64,000 bases of DNA from Cydia pomonella. Lineage: Eukaryota; Arthropoda; Insecta; Lepidoptera; Tortricidae. The position numbers and the translations under genes are program-made. How positions within the stretch are numbered: position 1 is the stretch's first letter; each line of letters opens with the position of its first letter. The stretch is taken from NCBI RefSeq assembly GCF_033807575.1, contig NC_084717.1, positions 9,673,692-9,737,691 on the forward strand, in the 5' to 3' direction. The notes beneath the pieces were generated by a model that was not told the DNA's origin, searched no databases, and saw only the letters and a list, made by a program, of their open reading frames with translations. Below, piece after piece: positions 11,940 to 23,876 of the stretch.

Positions 11940-13861
11940 TCGTTTTACCTTGTCAATAAATTCATATCATTAGTAGAATAATAATGATATATTCTTAGAC
12001 AATTAAATGTTAAACGCCATAAGAAGCTTGTACCATAATGGTAATACAAATGAATTAATATCATTAAAGCTTAACCTAATGTAGCACGTCGAGTCAGTGC
12101 TTTCGCGGGCGCTATAATAAGAGGATTAAACCGAACATAGGAATCATTTTAGCACAGCGGCACGGATTATTAAATGCACGCGAAATAAAGGATTCCGGCG
12201 GCTGAAATTACATCTCCAGGGGCGCTGCAACTCTGGAATACACGAAGTTTTGTATCTCTTTTTACAATGCACGTTGCAGGCGGAATCTAAAAAACGGGGA
12301 TGTTTTTCCTTGCGCTTGTAGTGAGATGATATGGTTGGTTGAAACTGTAATGTTTTTCTTTTCGTTAATTTATTTATCAGGAATGAGAAATCAAACCTCC
12401 GGCTCCCATACAAATTCTATTTAGATATAGACAGATATCGAGAGAATATAATAAAGTCACTTATGTCTGTGACTACAAACAACATATTAAATGCATAAAA
12501 AATAATTAATATAACATTATTCCATTATTTTTTATGTTAAATCTGGTAATCATTCCTAGTTTAAACTGCATGTTTGATTAAAATGCAAAAAAAATCTAAA
12601 ACAATATTTTTTTGACTGACTGAATACCAAGAGATTATTCTTTTCGTCGTAAACTAACGAGCGAGTTACCTCGTTAGTTTATGACGTTATTTTTGTGTAA
12701 GAGCGTTATTATTTTTCTAAGTGGACTTGGCGTTGTGTCTGTGTCTTTCTAAGTGGATTTTCATACAGTCTTTTATTTTTCTCTTTTTCTATATTTACAA
12801 TACTACCTGTAAGCTAAAGGAAATTAGACCAAAAATAATTTTACAGTGCATATGGTGCTACTACATCGCACTAATTCGATAATTAGCACGTTACGTAACT
12901 ATATCGAAAATTTAAAGGATATGTACTGTAAAACGTACGTAATAGGTGATTCACACTTGTATCGTAATGTACTAATTACGTCCAGTAGGTCTAAGATGGT
13001 CTAGCATTCATCATTTTAATAGGTAAGTTGCGAGAGGACGCATGACATGATGGACGATAAAAGTGCAACCATTTTATGCTTATAGGCTCCATAGAAAGAA
13101 AGCTTACTTAATTAGTCGAGATAAGCATTCAGAATAACAATACTCGAGGAAAAACTTGTTAATTCTAGTTATCACAATAAGTGGCGTAATTAATCAATCA
13201 TAAGTAATGTGGTAATCTCTCGGCCGTTTCGTAGGTTACGACAAGATAATGGGTAGTTAAGAGTTTTATGTGCTCATGACAACAATGTTACTTTATTTAT
13301 ATGGACATATCTTAAGAATAACAGACTGTGTTTGCGTTTTAAGTCACATGTAATTTCAATAATTTAACATACATATTTTTCTTATTCGTAACTGAGATTG
13401 TTAAATTATAACTGTTAAGCAGACTACATTATGCAAATTCAAAACATGTTGGGCCGCAAAAACACGACATAACTTTTCGACGCGATGCGGGAAAACGCAT
13501 GAACATTTTCATGTTGTAGACTTTTTAATTATCTATTAACATTAATTTCATATTTTACCAAAAATAATACCCATGAGACCAGTAAATATACCACGGCAAC
13601 GAACCACGTATCATTATTTGTTTACTCAACAGCAAAATGACAATTATTGGGCCCTCCTGACCAAACAACGCTAACCACTTTTTCCCTCGTAAAAACTTTT
13701 ATATTGCATTTTAAAAGTTAAAAAGGTTTTCAAAACGTGGACGGTGAAAGCGACCAGCAAAATTGAACGTAAACAATTAGGGGCCTTTCGTAAACCCGAC
13801 ACTAATTTTAAGGTGACTTTGATTGGCACCCGGCTTATAGTACTCGTAACCTTCGACCTGC
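11940..13861. other. Gene-free stretch
   Basis: AT-rich with no supported gene. It holds the hairpin at 12645-12686. The 89-codon minus frame at 12144-12413 has no recognisable domain. Confidence 0.4.
12645..12686. repeat. 17-bp hairpin
   Basis: Arms CGTCGTAAACTAACGAG (12645-12661) and CTCGTTAGTTTATGACG (12670-12686) pair with one mismatch across an 8-base loop. Origin unknown. Confidence 0.8.
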
Positions 13862-14146
13862 TAATAAAACGTAATAATTATATATTTTTTTCTATATTTT
13901 CGTTTATTGTAAATGTGATAGCAAAAAAAATTGTTAGAGTTAGATCATGCTAAGTCGGCAGCGATTTTGATAGCCCAGATGGTGCAAGTGTTATTTAAAC
14001 GCCACGTCATAATCTCACAGAATTTTGACGTTTAAAATAACACTTGTACCCTCTGGGCTACCAAAATCGCTGGCAACTTAGCTTGACCACCACATTACAA
14101 TAAACGAAAATATAGAAAATAAATTATAATTATTACGTTTTATTTC
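13862..14146. mobile_element. Large foldback MITE near an ASPP exon
   Basis: Outer arms 13862-13921 and 14090-14146 (AATAAAACGTAATAATTATA and its complement, TATATTTTCGTTTATTGTAA and its complement) enclose inner arms from about 13943 to 14088 carrying GGCAGCGATTTTGATAGCCC and CAAGTGTTATTTAAACG. Almost the whole 285 bp folds back on itself. It lies about 290 bp past the splice donor at 14437 (minus strand). Non-coding, non-autonomous DNA element. Confidence 0.85.
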
Positions 14147-14340
14147 CAACTCTACAGCTTTGTAATTTTTTAATGTCTGTGTAATTTCGTAATTTATATT
14201 GTGATGACGAGATGCGTCTCAAATATTTAATAACATATAAATACTAATCAATAACAAATTATTAACATTGAAATGTCGCTCCAGATTCGGAGAAGGTTCT
14301 CAATGTTCGAATAGGCCTTCAGTAGCCTTCTAAAAGTCCT

Positions 14341-14385
14341 AACCGACGCCATTTCAGCTCCTACGCTTCTACGCGTAACTGCAGT
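14341..14385 (-). pseudogene. Decayed partial copy of an ASPP exon (copy A)
   Basis: On the minus strand this reads R-V-E-A-stop-E-L-K-W-R-R-L, against RVEAQELKLRRL in the real exon at 14437-14563. The nucleotide match (AACCGACGCCATTTCAGCTC against AACCGCCGCAACTTCAGCTC) runs for about 38 bases, with the CAG glutamine codon changed to TAG. Offset from the parent is about 150 bp. There are no splice sites at its edges. A tandem duplication followed by decay explains it best. Confidence 0.7.
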
Positions 14386-14436
14386 TATGATTATGACAGA
14401 CAAGCTAGTGGAAGGTAAACTTTATAATGTACTCAC

Positions 14437-14563
14437 TAAGAGCGATATTCGCCTGCTTGTTCCTGTCCAGCTGGCCGCGTAGCGCTCGTAACCGCCGCAA
14501 CTTCAGCTCCTGCGCCTCTACGCGTTCGCGTAGTCGCCTCAGTCGCTCGCCTTCGACCGCCAC
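14437..14563 (-). CDS. ASPP: ASPP coiled-coil exon (second in window)
   Basis: Exon of 127 nt, entering in phase 0 and leaving in phase 1. The acceptor is TTTTTAG before GTG at 14563, and the donor is GTGAGT at 14436-14431. It encodes 42 residues beginning VAVEGERLRRLRERVEAQEL and continuing KLRRLRALRGQLDRNK. This matches the part of ASPP proteins that reads KL..LRE.VE.QE.KL.K.RALRGQV in vertebrates. It directly follows the exon at 25205-25351, again as in ASPP. ASPP proteins are scaffold proteins of cell junctions and cytoplasm; their C-terminal ankyrin/SH3 part, not in this window, binds p53-family proteins, PP1 and, in flies, dCsk. Codon use is strikingly GC-rich against an AT-rich intron. 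I identify the family with good confidence; orthology is inferred from 91 residues. Confidence 0.85.
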
Positions 14564-14782
14564 CTAAAAACGAAAGGGTTACGCTATAGAAGAATGTACT
14601 TACTTATTTCTTATTCACATTATAATAGGGTTTACATGAGGCCATTTACCAAAACAATCCATTAAAGCCAACCCAATATTAGCATCGTCTAATAATAGGC
14701 AATCCTATGAATAACCATCAGCAGTTTAATTTTACGTCTTTAATGTCTTGGGTTAGTGAATTCTTCATTAAGGTAATTACGC

Positions 14783-14785
<3 letters not shown>

Positions 14786-14817
<32 letters not shown>
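14786..14817. repeat. (TA)n microsatellite
   Basis: About 15 uninterrupted TA units in the large ASPP intron, 220 bp upstream (gene orientation) of the 14437-14563 exon. Confidence 0.95.
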
Positions 14818-14822
<5 letters not shown>

Positions 14823-15326
14823 TGTTTTCGTGTATATGACTTATCGATAATACAACATAATATGGCGTTGATGAGCATAAAATTGACTTTTAAAAGTAAT
14901 AATTCCACATTTTACTTTTTTAAATCCAGACAGACCAGACAAAAAGGCATATTCATTTAAATAACTCTGGAATAAAATATCGTTTGACAGCTAAATATCA
15001 AATACCAATCTTAGGAAATTAAATACCAACGCAGATTATTTTTACTAAAAGCATGTGGAAATTTAATCAGAAAGGAGGCCTTTTCCGAATTGACAAATGG
15101 ATTTTTCGAGAAAGAGATTCGTGACCTTAATGATATCAGATTTTAAGAAATTTTCTTTACAGACGTCCTATTTTTATATATCGAAATAATTTTCTGATAG
15201 CTTTCAGTAAATAAACGTAATGACACACCAATTTTCTTTGAAGTAATTCAAATAAAAACATTTTTATTACGAAAATATAAGATTGATATTTTTGGTATGC
15301 CTACAAACACTTGGTAAAAAATCGCA

Positions 15327-15383
15327 ACAATGGTCCTGTGCCTCTGCGCATACGCGTAGCTCCGTGGTTGCTCGCCTTCAACT
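15327..15383 (-). pseudogene. Decayed partial copy of an ASPP exon (copy B)
   Basis: The plus-strand text ATCGCAACAATGGTCCTGTG then CCTCTGCGCATACGCGTAGC then GCTCGCCTTCAACT follows the exon text GCCGCAACTTCAGCTCCTGC, CCTCTACGCGTTCGCGTAGT and GCTCGCCTTCGACC. On the minus strand it starts VEGE like the real exon and resumes LR..AEAQ after a one-base shift. It covers the 5' half of the exon only and lacks a good acceptor. It sits 0.8 kb upstream (gene orientation) of the functional exon, with copy A on the other side. Confidence 0.65.
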
Positions 15384-15551
15384 AATAGCTATAGAAGTGA
15401 TAAATATGCTGTCGAATATCAGAAATAGGCAAACAAAAAACAGTAAATATGAAATTTTATTTGAGTAGATGAAAGTGTCGAAAATTTAATAATATGAGCC
15501 GGGTTTCGAAGCCACAGATGAATGTCTAGTTATATTCGGCTTGTTTCATAA

Positions 15552-16075
15552 AGATCTTATTTCATGCAAGTGTACTGAAGGACAAAGGCTCCCGCAGGAT
15601 TGTGATAAAAACCTATAACACCCTAAGGAGTTATAACTTTTTTTTTAATTATGTCACTAATTCATGCAAACCAAGTAGCGTAAACGAGTTTTACTTTAAA
15701 ATACTGCCGTTAATAATTCAATATGGTTGTTTATGTTTAAAAATATTTAATTTGTTTAATTTAATAGCCGTTACATTTTACATAATTTTCAATCGTGGCG
15801 GAATGCCGAATAGGTCTGTGCCTTCGATGCCCAACCTGTCAACAAATGTCAATATGGCGGACGACTGTTTGGTATGTCACAGTATTTAAGAATAATTCCG
15901 CTTAAAATTTACTTTTTTCTTCGCAAGTGTGATGAAAAACATTGTGTGTAACTCCGGGGGTAAGAATATTGCAAACTCGGGTCTTTAATTCCCTTCAGCC
16001 TGCGGCTGTCGTGAATTACCACCCTCGATGCCACAATTTCACTTATCCCCCTCGTTGCACAATGTACTATTGATT
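15552..16075 (+). repeat. Dispersed repeat, copy 1
   Basis: Shares several blocks in the same order with 47609-47865: TTATTTCATGCAAGTGTACT, GTATTTAAGAATAATTCCGC, AAAACATTGTGTGTAACTC, GGTAAGAATATTGCAA and CCCTCGTTGCACAATGT. This copy is longer, with an extra 250 bp after the first block. No protein; the 95-codon frame at 15602-15889 lies in the insert and ends in the repeat. Class unknown, probably a non-autonomous transposon. Confidence 0.65.
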
Positions 16076-16542
16076 ATGTAACAATCACATAAATTACTTT
16101 TTAAAAACACTTAGTAACAGCAAACGTACATGGAAAGCTCTAGAAGGAATATTGTAGGTTTTAAAAAGCACAGGGCGAGCCATTCCGTATATTTTATGGG
16201 GCTATTTATTGCGTGAAGTGTTTGTTTCTATTAAGCGAACGATAAATATCGCATTAGGCCTCCGTCGGACTCCACAGAGATTTATTAAGACCCAGGAAAA
16301 GTTTAATTTTTCCCCCTTATCCGTTTACAATTTCCGCGGTTGGAAGTTCCATTTTCTTGAATACTGAATATAAAAATTGGGGAGACATTATCAACTTAGT
16401 TATGGAAAAGCTGTTTGAGAATGATTTAAATTCATTATGGCGCTGGTGACGAATTAGAAAGTTTTGTATTTTTTTACTATATATCATCATCAGTTGCGTT
16501 GTCATGGGAGCGTGGGGTCCGGTTTGTAACTAATTTACAAAA

Positions 16543-16702
16543 AAATGGCATAGGCATTAGTTTTTCGAGAGCAACTGCTATGTGACCTTCCAACTTCCAA
16601 CCCAGAAGGGAAACCAGGCCTTATTGAGTTTAGTTCGATTTCCTCGCGTTGTATTTCTTCATCGAAAAGCGACTGGTAAATCAAATGGTAATTTATCGTA
16701 GA
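16543..16702 (-). mobile_element. SINE family B, 3' fragment
   Basis: Minus-strand match to the 3' half of the SINE at 26304-26632: CATAGGCATTAGTTTTTCGA, TTCCAACCCAGAAGGG, TTTCCTCGCGTTGT and AAAAGCGACTGGTAAAT are its complements. The tRNA-like head is lost. Confidence 0.75.
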
Positions 16703-18773
16703 TAAATACTAAAAATACTTGACACGAGCCGAAGTAAAGTCGCTTGAGTCTTTGAAAAAAAAAGATACAATGCGTTATTCATAAACGAATTTTTCTCCAA
16801 AATGGACGGCAAACTCTACTTTGCCGGTAAAAAAATAGGTCGCAAAGTGCGTAAGTATATGGACAGTCAAAAATTTAAAAAGTCAGGACTGCAATGTTGC
16901 ATACAAGTTGTATTATTGGTCGAGTTCCAAACTTAAAAAAAAGTTGAAATGGTCATACTAAATGAAGGCATAGGTCCATTAAATAGCCAAACAGGTGATC
17001 AGTACCTACTTATTTTGATAATGTCGGTTCCGCGACAATTTAGCTAGCTAATTAGGTCGGCGTATTTTCGGCAGAAAAATACACTTCATTCTTCATTAAA
17101 AGCAAATCTTTTCTATTGATTTTACTTTTGTTTCTGTAAACTATTTATATTATATTTATTGCACCGTTTTTGAGAAAACTACTGTAAATGACTCGGCTGG
17201 AAGGCTACTTGCTGGCTTCGGCTGTCCGTTCCCAACGAATCATCAGCCATCAAGTAGCTACTTCCGAGCCTCGACAATAATGTACTAATAAACTTAAGCA
17301 TGCTAATGATTCGTCTAAATGCGTCATTTTGACACTGTAAGGTATTTGCTTTATAGTTTACGGATATTTGCATATCACCCCACGCGACCTTTTGTCAATT
17401 TATCGAGTCAAAAAGCACCCAGGAAACTTTCAATGTGGCTAAATCATACTTTATTTCTAGTTTAATATGCGAATAATGTTATTTCCCGGCCCGATCAGTA
17501 TAACCGCACGCAGTACCAGTAAATGAAATCTCGGATATGATTGTGTTTCGCTGCTAACTGCGAGTGAAATAAAATAAAACGGGAAAACTTTATAGATGAG
17601 ATTTATTTTGTCAGCGCAGTTTGATCGACGGTAATCGTCCACTGATTCAATACTCCCAATCCGATAACACACAACGGAAAAAGGACAAAATCAATATTTA
17701 CTCACTCGTTGAGCACATTATTGGTATAGAAATAAATTGCACCTGCTACCTCGCGATAATTAATCATCTCACCTCACTTCGCTATAATGGAGAGTAAAAA
17801 TGGAAATAATTTGCAAGGTACTCCGCTGACATCAACGACCTTTTTAAAAATACCAGAGTAAATTGTTTCAATTTTTGCATAAAATATCCTCAATTTAAGC
17901 CTCGGCTGGGAGCGGCCTAAATGTCAAATAGCGATTTATTCCAGACGGTTGACACAGGAACGCGGTAGATACTCTCGAAATTTGTTTCTTTTCCTTTATT
18001 TCGCTACAAATGCGTCCAATTGCGATTTTATTATAACTTAATTGAATACAAACCAGGCAAGCTACGAAAATTCTGTATACCTGTATTGTCTTTTGACACG
18101 AAGTTGCATGTAAAACCTGTACCCTCAAGAGATCACGCTTCGTTTATTAAAAAGTCTGAAATTGGGAAGCATTTTTCGTACCGAGTTTCAATTCTCGGAA
18201 CAATCTGGCCGATGCAAAACTCTCGAGTAACGGTTAACCAACACAGCAATGTTGAACTTACATGGCTTCGCTTAGAATTTAAATGGAATTAAAATAAAAC
18301 ATAAAGGACGTTTGCTTAGGCTTCGGAGTGTTGGAACAAATACAGCAAAGGACTAAGAACGGACTCGTTATACCTAAGATGAAGTTGCGGAACTTACCGC
18401 GCTTGTTTACAAATAAACAAAGTGAGGTTTGTTGTTGTTATAAAACAAACAAGGGGCTGTTTATTAAGTTCGAAGCAACTAGGTCGCAATAATCGGAGTG
18501 TTTGCACCATGTCGATACACAGCTGCGTCGTAATAAAACTTACCTACTAAATTCAGTGGTGGAGACTGCTTTGGAAAACTGTTGTGTTCTAGACTAGGAA
18601 TATATTTAATAGAACGTTATATTATCACTTATTAAAACAGAAAGTTTATTACACGTGTATTAATTTCTTATTGTGATTAATTATTATAAGACCTATAATG
18701 TACCTGTGTTTACAAATAAATGTTTGGATTTATTGATTAATATTTATAGTACTCAGAACTAATAACACCTACG
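16703..18773. other. Gene-free intron stretch
   Basis: No supported gene or repeat. Several frames of 60-90 codons (17179-17373, 17457-17672, 17895-18128 and 18020-18292) overlap on both strands and show no family resemblance. Confidence 0.45.
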
Positions 18774-18891
18774 GCCACTTGCAACATCCCACTGACCCGG
18801 GGTTAACCGGTTAAACCTAGAGTTACCAGTATAATTTGACACTGGGTGGTTTAACCGGTTAACCCCGGGTTAGTGGGATGGTGCAAGTGGC
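18774..18891. mobile_element. Foldback MITE
   Basis: Arms 18774-18815 (GCCACTTGCAACATCCCACT, GGGGTTAACCGGTTAAAC) and 18851-18891 are near-perfect complements around a 35-bp spacer. I recognise this as a widespread lepidopteran foldback element. No coding capacity. Confidence 0.9.
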
Positions 18892-20995
18892 GCTTATAAA
18901 AGTATGAAATTTTGAAAGTAGGCAAGCAAGGCTTCTAGGCACTTCTTTGGCGCAGGAACTTTTTGCTAGGCTAATAAATAAATACACAACAGCACTTTTC
19001 ATTTCCTTATATGTGTTGTATAAGCAATCTAAAAATATTGTTCTATTTGCGAAACCTTCCCACGAGTTTGTGAAGGAAACGAAGCCTTAAACATGAAAAT
19101 TTTTCACAATAACCCTATTATATTATACGTAAACTTCATTTAGCAAAATGCTTAGTAGAAATTCTCAAGATATTCTTAACTCCGACATCGGGCGAAACCT
19201 AATAAAATTCACGTAAGTTTTTAGAGTTCTATTTTGATTTAATAAAAAGGAAAATTTTAAACTTTACTGGCAATTTTTGCGGTTTATGCTATTGTTGTGT
19301 GCAGTTTGAACAATTTATTTTACATGCAATATTAAAATCCAAAATAGTCTTTAAATAGCAAAAATATGTATCGAAATAATCGTCTCATAAATATGGTACT
19401 ACGCCCTTATTACACTGGAATAAGATGCTATGGGACATATTTTTGAGTAAGATGTGTACACCCATATTTTTACACTTGACTGTACAAACTTTTTTCATCC
19501 TACATCCCACCCACCGTTCAAAGACCACGTAAAATAGAGAAAAGGAAATTATATGAACAAGATATGTCACACAAGCTTTATTCCTTGGGTACTTACCCCC
19601 AGTACCCCAAAATAATAGGTAATCAAACAATTTTAACATTAACTATAACAGTATATTTCTTATTGCTGTACTTTTATAGTTCTGGGTTTTCTGAATTTCG
19701 CAATATTATGCTTTAACTTAAGAAATAATTTTCAAAACGCACGTATCTTTACCTTATCTTTATTAACGCCTAGCGCGTAAGTCTGGCCTGAGTACGAGCG
19801 AAAATACCTTAGCAACACGAAGGATCTCCGCCCGCTCTCCACTAGGGCCCGGTTATTATCTTAGTTTAGTACCGCTTTATTTGAGCGGTGATGTATACTT
19901 GATGACACACTTTACTCGTTCCTTGCCGATGGAATAATTTAGATGCTTGTGCTTTTGCCGAGGCTCGCAGACTCGCTACGAGACAAAATTGGTAGGAACA
20001 AGAACCAGAAACTCTTGTCAAAAGTGTTGTCACTGAAGTTTTTAGCCACGAATACAATTTTAAGACTTGTTTTTAGTCTTGGTTTACTTATTTATTACTT
20101 AGTCAAGTAGCGCAACTTGCTATTTAGCGTATCTTCTTCACAATTATATGTATTTATAATAACAATAATTGTTAGTTCTCTAATCACTGCGACACTTTTA
20201 AATGCAGTGGACAGTATTTCTCAAAAAGTTAACCAGTAAGTAAAGTCACCGGGTTAGTGACAGGGTAGTCACATAATTCTTATAGGAATAATTTTATAAT
20301 TGAATCATTAAATTGTTTTTGTAAAATCGGAGTTTTTGATAAATGCTTCCAGAAAGTTGCCAATGCTAAGACTTCTGAGAAGTTTTTGCCTCGACTTTTC
20401 CAGGAGTGTGATTTTATTAGAGCGTATATCGGTATCTATAGATATATCTCTTGGGATACATTCATTAATGGCGTTAAGCCAAGAATATTTTAAATGAACA
20501 TTCTGTGTACAACACACGTGCACTTTATAAGCCACTCTCCACAGGGATTTCATTAAAGTCAATTTGCTACTCTTAATTATATCTTAGCTTACTTAGCTGT
20601 CATAACCATATCTCTACTGGGACGGCGTTATATTAATATTTACATTCGCGGAATTTGGATATTTGCGGCAGTGGTTTAAACAGAATAAATACACAGGTAT
20701 ATCCTGCAGTTCGAAGCTAGCGGGGGATTAACTCGCCAGAGTAAGCACAGACTACGCGAAACTTACTTCTTAATATTAAATATTTTGTTTTTTAATCCAT
20801 TATACACGAATTGCAAATTGTATTCTTGTTTCAGACGAAACAGTGTTGCATTAAACCCCGTATAATAAACTGTATATAGCGACCGTAACAGAACTGCATC
20901 TTGCAGTCAGTCCCAATTTCACTTTTGCAGAATGTTTATGAACCAACGTGTGTATTCTGAATATTACAATATAATGAATATTACAAATTAAGTAA
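18892..20995. other. Gene-free intron stretch
   Basis: AT-rich. Nothing supported; the minus-strand frames at 19385-19639, 19866-20057 and 20308-20562 have no recognisable domains. Confidence 0.45.
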
Positions 20996-21300
20996 GCGGT
21001 GGTGGCTGAGTGGATATGACGTCCGACTTTCAATCCGGAGGTCGCGGGTTCAAATCCTGGCTCGTACCAATGAGTTTTTCGGAACTTATGTACGAAATAT
21101 CATTTGATATTTACCACTAGCTTTTCGGTGAAGGAAAACATCGTGAGGAAACCTGCGTACATCTGCGAAGAAATTCAAAGATGTATGTGAAGTCCCCAAT
21201 CCGCATTGGGCTAGCGTGGGGACTATAGCCCGAGCCCTCTCGCACATAAGAGGAGGCCTGTGCCCAGCAGTGGGACGTATATAGGCTGAATTATTATGTA
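20996..21300 (+). mobile_element. tRNA-derived SINE, family B with a LINE-like tail
   Basis: The head is tRNA-like: GGTGGCTGAGTGGATATGAC, then an anticodon-arm-like TCCGACTTTCAATCCGGA, then the B-box GCGGGTTCAAATCC. The shared body (ACCAATGAGTTTTTCGGAAC, GAAATATCATTTGATATTTA) runs to GTGAGGAAACC near 21153. Beyond that it differs from the copies at 26304 and 21687 and ends in GAGGAGGCCTGTGCCCAGCA, GTGGGACGTATATAGGCTGA. That end reads E-E-A-C-A-Q-Q-W-D-V, like the C-terminus of LINE ORF2 proteins such as the fragment at 51603-51702. It is therefore a tRNA-headed SINE with a LINE-derived tail. Confidence 0.85.
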
Positions 21301-21433
21301 TATTATTAAATATTACAAGAAGATGAAAAAATGCTAACCGTTTTTTATTCGATTTTATACTTACAAAATTAACTGTGACAGTAAATTGACGATTGGAAAT
21401 TGATTGATTGATTGAGTTGATTGGTTGTGTTGA

Positions 21434-21680
21434 CGACCGGCCCACCTACGAAGCTGATGGTCCCGGGTTCAAATCCTGGTAAGGGCATTTATTCGTGTGA
21501 TGAGCATGAATATTTGTTCCTGAGTCATGGGTGTTTTATATGTATTTAAGTATTTATAAATATTAATATATTATATATATCGTTGTCTAAGTACCCTCAA
21601 CACAAGCCTCATTGAGCTTACTGTGGGACTAAGTCAATTTGTGTGATAATGTCCTATAATATTTATTATTATTATTATTT
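21434..21680 (+). mobile_element. SINE family A, copy 2, A-box deleted
   Basis: Matches 1911-2178 from CGACCGG onward but lacks about 25 bases around the A box, so CGACCGG jumps to CCCACCTACGAAGC. The B-box region GGTCCCGGGTTCAAATCCTG and the body are kept, and the tail is TTATTATTATTATT. Loss of the A box would weaken internal Pol III transcription. Confidence 0.85.
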
Positions 21681-21686
21681 AAATTT

Positions 21687-22017
21687 TCATCATCATCTTC
21701 CTCGCGTTGTCCCGGATCATTATAGATATTTTATTCAAAAATTAAATATGCTTGGCAAGTAATCCCAAGAATTGGCGTAGGCACTAGTTTTTCAGAAAGC
21801 GACTGCCATCTGACTTTCTAACCCAGAGGGTAAACAAGACCTCATTGAGATTAGTCCGGTCTCCTCACGATGTTTTCCTTCACTGAAAAGCGACTGGTAA
21901 ACATCCAATGATATTTCCTACGTTTCCGAAAATCTCACTGTTACGAGCCGGGGTTTGAACCCGCGATCTCCGGATTCATAGCCGCATGCTCTTACCGCAA
22001 GGCCACCAGCGCTTCTG
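21687..22017 (-). mobile_element. SINE family B, minus copy
   Basis: Reverse copy of the element at 26304-26632. The 5' end is at 22017 (CAGAAGCGCTGGTGGCC on the minus strand), the B-box GGGTTCAAACCCCGG is near 21950, and the 3' end GCGAGGAAGATGATGATG is at about 21690. It abuts the tail of the plus-strand SINE at 21434-21680. Confidence 0.85.
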
Positions 22018-23592
22018 TGACGGTAAATTTTATGAAACTTAATAGTGGCAAGACATCTCTAATATTCATTGTTGGGATTTCCCGAAACAATTCCATTAAC
22101 TGTTCGTAATTAATAATGCATCCCACTTAAACCCAAAGCATAAAACAGTCTTTGTAAAGCCCAATCCTAGCTTTGGTGATTATAAACGTATGCCGCGCTA
22201 ATACCTAGTGCGGGACTACCATCGCCTGTGCGCCGCCGTCTCCGCTCGAAGCCACAAATGTACAAATTCGCAAAGCTCTGGCAATCGTTAACACGCCTAA
22301 ATAACTTCACATTAGCCTCGTTAAGCACAAACTGTTCCATTCTACTTACATTGCTACAACTTGTGCGAATTTAAGCCACACATAAGCACATAAGACCTTG
22401 TAACGTGTCTCGAGATGAACTAAAATAAACCGCATGCAGATTTGCATAGAAGGTCGGGAATACGATTTATGTGACGGTAACATATGTAATGTAATGAACC
22501 CTCAAAAGTATTCTTGTTTTAGATGTAGGAAGAGACTTTGATGGAATTGTTTTGTTATTATATCTCCAATAGCTTTGAATTAATTTCTAGTAAGATTTTG
22601 GGATTGTGACGAACAAGGTAGAGCAGGCATATTACAAAGAAATCAGTTATTTTACTAGGCACTACCTAGAACGTGAGCGTCTCATTACCGATAGAATACG
22701 TGACCATTTTTGGCACATAGGGCGGTTGTCGAAATTCGAGCAAGTAATTTCCTGACTCGTACCTTCATCGTTTCCTAGGTGAAGGTCACGTGGGCGCGAC
22801 GCGTCTTGCGTTTTGCGATGAGTGGAAGAAATTATAATAGATGAGGATTTCAGAATTATTTATCCGTTCAATAAAGTCATCGCTATTGAAAATTATATAA
22901 ACAGAATGAAGAGAGCTTGTTCAACTCTTTTAGTTATGTTAACTTAACACATACAAAGAAAATAATCATCATACATCCGTAATTCGTTGTGGTATCAAAT
23001 TATCAATTCGGATACAGTGTATAGGGTAAGTACACGTTATATAAATATAATGAAACCTGATGTAATCAAAATATAAATAAATATTACGTTAAACGATCGA
23101 AATACGAACTAGAATAGCTATAGATTGAAGTCTGAAAATGAAATTGATTGAAAATGGCCCAACATGTATTGAATCGCAAGTGACCCAACTGTACAGCGCA
23201 TGCCGCGCAAGAGGTTTGACATAACATAATTTTGTTTTTAAGCGAATCAAAACTTTTATTGACCAATCACAACTTTAATTAATTTTAATAGCGGGAAATT
23301 TTTAGGGGAAAGCGACTTAGAAGTGACGAAGAGATGAAGGCGGCTGTACAGGAGCATTTTGAAGGGCAAGATAAAGAATATTTTTTTAATGGCCTAAAGG
23401 ACCTGTATAAAAAAAAAATGCATTGAGTTAGAAGGAGGTTTTATTTTCTATCTTGGGCTTAGAACTTTTCGGACGCCCCTCGTATGTGTATGATAAGTAT
23501 CGTTCGTTTATATACATTACATATTGCGTCACGATCTATATAGCATTTTTCATCAGACACTTTCGCGGTGATGTCTTAGTAATACACATATT
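22018..23592. other. Gene-free intron stretch
   Basis: No supported gene. Mixed AT-rich sequence with short GC-richer patches near 22200 and 22780 that carry no recognisable reading frame. Confidence 0.4.
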
Positions 23593-23690
23593 TGTATAGT
23601 CAAATGCAGAGAGAACCCTCTGTATATACTGATTGTGCCTGCATGGTTGATGCAGGGGGGGTCACCTCTCTCTGCAACTGACTGTACATA
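23593..23690. mobile_element. Short foldback MITE
   Basis: TGTATAGTCAAATGCAGAGAG at the left and CTCTCTGCAACTGACTGTACA at the right are inverted copies. The interior has a smaller inverted pair, GCCTGCAT and ATGCAGG, around position 23645. About 98 bp, non-coding. Confidence 0.7.
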
Positions 23691-23876
23691 CCTATATATT
23701 ACGTATAGCTTAATTATTGTGGTTAAGGTAATATTGAAGGTTTTGCTTCATGCGAGTGATCCTATTACCTATGTCAAAGTTAAATACTAAATAGTTTGAG
23801 TATTTAGCTTATCATAATCACATTGTAATGTTATGTAATGTCCTGTATTAGTTTTTGTTGTTAAAAATTGTAATTG

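Noticed and set aside
12060..12113. Possible next ASPP exon on the minus strand (reads KALTRR)
   Set aside because: Only a handful of residues, no clear splice sites, and a stop soon after; chance similarity to the LTRQL part of ASPP.
20996..21070. Possible tRNA gene (A and B boxes, anticodon-arm-like stretch)
   Set aside because: The acceptor stem does not close and the sequence continues directly into a SINE body shared with other copies, so it is a SINE head.
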